Source of the DNA: CAVYWD01 sp963772225
GTDB lineage: Bacteria > Myxococcota > Myxococcia > Myxococcales > UBA5297
Length of the DNA stretch: 64,000 bases
NCBI GenBank assembly: GCA_963772225.1
Contig: CAVYWD010000002.1
Coordinates: forward strand, 620,001 to 684,000
Reading direction: 5' to 3'
Shown: positions 61,000-64,000 of the stretch, piece by piece
Layout: the number at the start of each line of letters is the position of its first letter
How positions within the stretch are numbered: the stretch's first letter is position 1
Position numbers and translations under genes: made by a program
The notes under the pieces: generated by a model
What the model was told of the DNA's origin: nothing
What the model saw: only the letters and a program-made list of their open reading frames with translations
The model's database searches: none

Positions 61000-62445
61000 T
61001 CAGGGCGCGGCCGCGCTCGTAATTTTGAGCATGGCGACCCCATGACTTGGCACCGAGGAGGCCATATAGGAGTTGTTGAACGTCCCCAAATCCGTGTGGG
61101 ACCAAAGATCGCGCACGGTCGCCGCCCCCGCGGGAATGCCAATCGAGCTCCACTGCACTGTAATGGACGCGGAACTCGCGCCGCGATTGAAGAGCACCAC
61201 CGCACGCGTATTCTCCCCCGAGAGCTTCTTCGACCATACCTGCTGGTCCGCGCCAGGCGACGCCACCACCTGCCCTTGGATACCCAGCGGGTCCTGATCC
61301 ACCGCGATGACTTCGCTGTTGGTGAGCGTCTCCTTTGCCGTCGCGCTCATGGAACGGAGGTCGTTTCCCGCGATGAGCGGCGCCGCCATCATCGCCCACA
61401 AGCTGAAGTGCGCGCGCGCTTCGGTGTCGTTGAGGCCGTTGCCGACCTCCATCATGTCGGGGTCGTTCCAGTGCCCTGGCCCTGCGTAGGAATAGAGGTT
61501 CGCGTTCTGGTCAATGAGCCGAATCACGGCCGACCACGATGGGCCGATGTCGAACCCCATGCGCCACATGTTCGCGATGGAAGGCAGATTGAGCGAGCAG
61601 GTGCTCGGAGGGCACAGGTCGTTTTCCTGATTTCCCGGATTGATGCTGTAGAAGATGGGCCGGCCGGTTGCTCGAAGCGCGTCTCGCATCACGGCGAATC
61701 CGCTGCGCTGGCCGGCGCAGAGGTCGTACTTGAGGTAATCGACGCCCCACGACGCAAACGCCTGCGCGTCCGCCGTCTCGTGTCCAAGGCTCCCTACGGC
61801 GCCGGGGGTGTTGCCGTAGAGGCCGCTGCAGGTCTTGGTGTTGGGCGTCTCGTACAGGCCGAGCTTGAGCCCCTTGCTGTGCACGTAATCGGCGAGCGCT
61901 GAAATCCCGGACGGAAACTTGGTCGTGCTCCATTGGAGCTTTCCACTGGAATCGCGCCCGTTCATCCAACAGTCGTCCAGGTTGACGTACTGGTAGCCGA
62001 CCGCCTGCATGCCGCTGGAGACGAAGATATCGGCGATTTGTTTGACCAGCGTCTCGTTCAGCCCGTCGCATCCAAAGGTGTTCCAGGAATTCCAGCCCAT
62101 GGGCGGCGTCGCCCCCAGGATGTTGCTCCCTCCTCCGTCCGATTCGGTTGCCCCGCCAGCGTCCGCATCCGCCGAGGGGCTTGCATCGCGCGCCCCTCCG
62201 TCGGCGCCGGGGACGACCGCGCCGCCGCTGTCGGTGGCATCCGCGCCGCCGCTGTCAGAGGCGTCCGCGCCGCCGCCCGCGTCCTGGGAGCGGCCCGCGT
62301 CTGGCGCCCCTCCCCCGCCGGTGTCCGAAACCAAACTGTCGCCTGCGCCGGGCGCCCCTCGGTCGTCGTCGAAGGTGCTTACCTCGCCGACAGGGCATGC
62401 CGCGAGCGCCGCGGCAACGGACAGCATCCCGAGTCTGAGCCGCAT
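61000..62445 (-). CDS. GH27-family alpha-galactosidase, lipoprotein
   Basis: A 481-residue secreted enzyme. A lipobox (SVAAALAAC, Cys about 17) marks a lipoprotein. A linker of about 90 residues rich in Asp, Ala, Gly and Ser follows. The catalytic domain starts with TPPMGWNSWNTFGCDGLNE, followed by VNLDDCWMNGRDSSG, the nucleophile region YLKYDLC (D in the KYD motif), and AGPGHWNDPDMMEVGNGLND. A C-terminal beta domain closes the protein. It should release terminal alpha-galactose from plant or microbial polysaccharides. The linker type is common in myxobacterial lipoproteins. Start ATG 62445; no good ribosome site seen. Confidence 0.9.
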   Translation of the reverse strand: MRLRLGMLSVAAALAACPVGEVSTFDDDRGAPGAGDSLVSDTGGGGAPDAGRSQDAGGGADASDSGGADATDSGGAVVPGADGGARDASPSADADAGGATESDGGGSNILGATPPMGWNSWNTFGCDGLNETLVKQIADIFVSSGMQAVGYQYVNLDDCWMNGRDSSGKLQWSTTKFPSGISALADYVHSKGLKLGLYETPNTKTCSGLYGNTPGAVGSLGHETADAQAFASWGVDYLKYDLCAGQRSGFAVMRDALRATGRPIFYSINPGNQENDLCPPSTCSLNLPSIANMWRMGFDIGPSWSAVIRLIDQNANLYSYAGPGHWNDPDMMEVGNGLNDTEARAHFSLWAMMAAPLIAGNDLRSMSATAKETLTNSEVIAVDQDPLGIQGQVVASPGADQQVWSKKLSGENTRAVVLFNRGASSASITVQWSSIGIPAGAATVRDLWSHTDLGTFNNSYMASSVPSHGVAMLKITSAAAP

Positions 62446-62584
62446 ACCGTTGAGATGCGCGAATCGCCGTCAACGGGTCACGCACTCCATCGGGCAGGCG
62501 CGCAGGCGGTGGCGATGGCCTTCGCAGGTCTCGCCGTTCGGGGCTTCGCCCTTTGCTACTTTTGCTACTTTTGGTCCCCCGCGA

Positions 62585-64000
<1,416 letters not shown>

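Overview
The window is uniformly very GC-rich and gene-dense. Its gene complement suggests a Myxococcota or other deltaproteobacterial-type genome. Supporting signs are Hanks-type Ser/Thr kinases with zinc-ribbon, PEGA or helical-repeat parts, a PilZ protein with a long coiled coil, tandem HDOD proteins, an ADP/ATP-translocase-like carrier fused to HEAT repeats, lipoproteins with Ala/Asp/Gly/Ser linkers, and a four-subunit 2-oxoacid:ferredoxin oxidoreductase. This is inference from gene content; no rRNA or tRNA gene was recognised.

Layout. 0-3.2 kb: 5' part of leuS and two paralogous HDOD genes (all minus). 3.3-8.1 kb: an MFS exporter, then a minus-strand operon of a broken AmmeMemoRadiSam radical-SAM gene, a MEMO-AMMECR1 fusion and a TauE/SafE exporter, with an Uma2 gene next to the broken end. 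8.3-13.2 kb: asnS, an exported unknown and an APC permease. 13.5-16.9 kb: a P-loop NTPase leading korDABC-like genes. 17-23.7 kb: SDR, TlpA-like thioredoxin, Cys-rich lipoprotein, a CysC-like/LarE/RlmI-like operon, a 35-residue basic protein and a DmpA-family peptidase. 23.9-28.7 kb: aldehyde dehydrogenase, a tandem ATP-grasp protein with a repeat tail, and an RDD protein. 28.9-33.9 kb: an MscS channel with a cNMP-binding domain, dnaK and a diacylglycerol-kinase-like protein. 34-43.4 kb: a kinase with an N-terminal helical-repeat array, a methyltransferase, PhoH, phosphohexomutase, isochorismatase and a TPP enzyme. 43.6-50.1 kb: PilZ protein, a sulfur-relay operon (ATP-pyrophosphatase, TusA, small Cys protein), flavin reductase and pntAA/AB/B. 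50.2-59.1 kb: heptad-repeat coiled coil, Lgt-like protein, DUF2721 protein, fumC, NTT-HEAT carrier, cNMP-binding protein and a zinc-ribbon kinase. 59.2-64 kb: YkgJ protein, quinone-oxidoreductase-like enzyme, GH27 alpha-galactosidase lipoprotein and the 3' part of recQ.

Two patterns cut across the genes. First, about 25 single-base indels, mostly +1 insertions, interrupt strongly conserved genes (dnaK carries eight, kor alpha/beta six, phoH five). Gene lengths agree modulo 3 with the counts, so these look like sequence errors more than decay. Coordinates below span the whole gene in such cases. Second, a roughly 50-60 bp GC-rich palindromic repeat occurs four times between genes.

The most interesting biology is the MEMO-AMMECR1 lipoprotein fusion beside a truncated radical-SAM remnant, the NTT-HEAT/cNMP/kinase run after fumC, the tandem ATP-grasp protein with a repetitive tail, the cNMP-gated MscS channel and the sulfur-relay operon.
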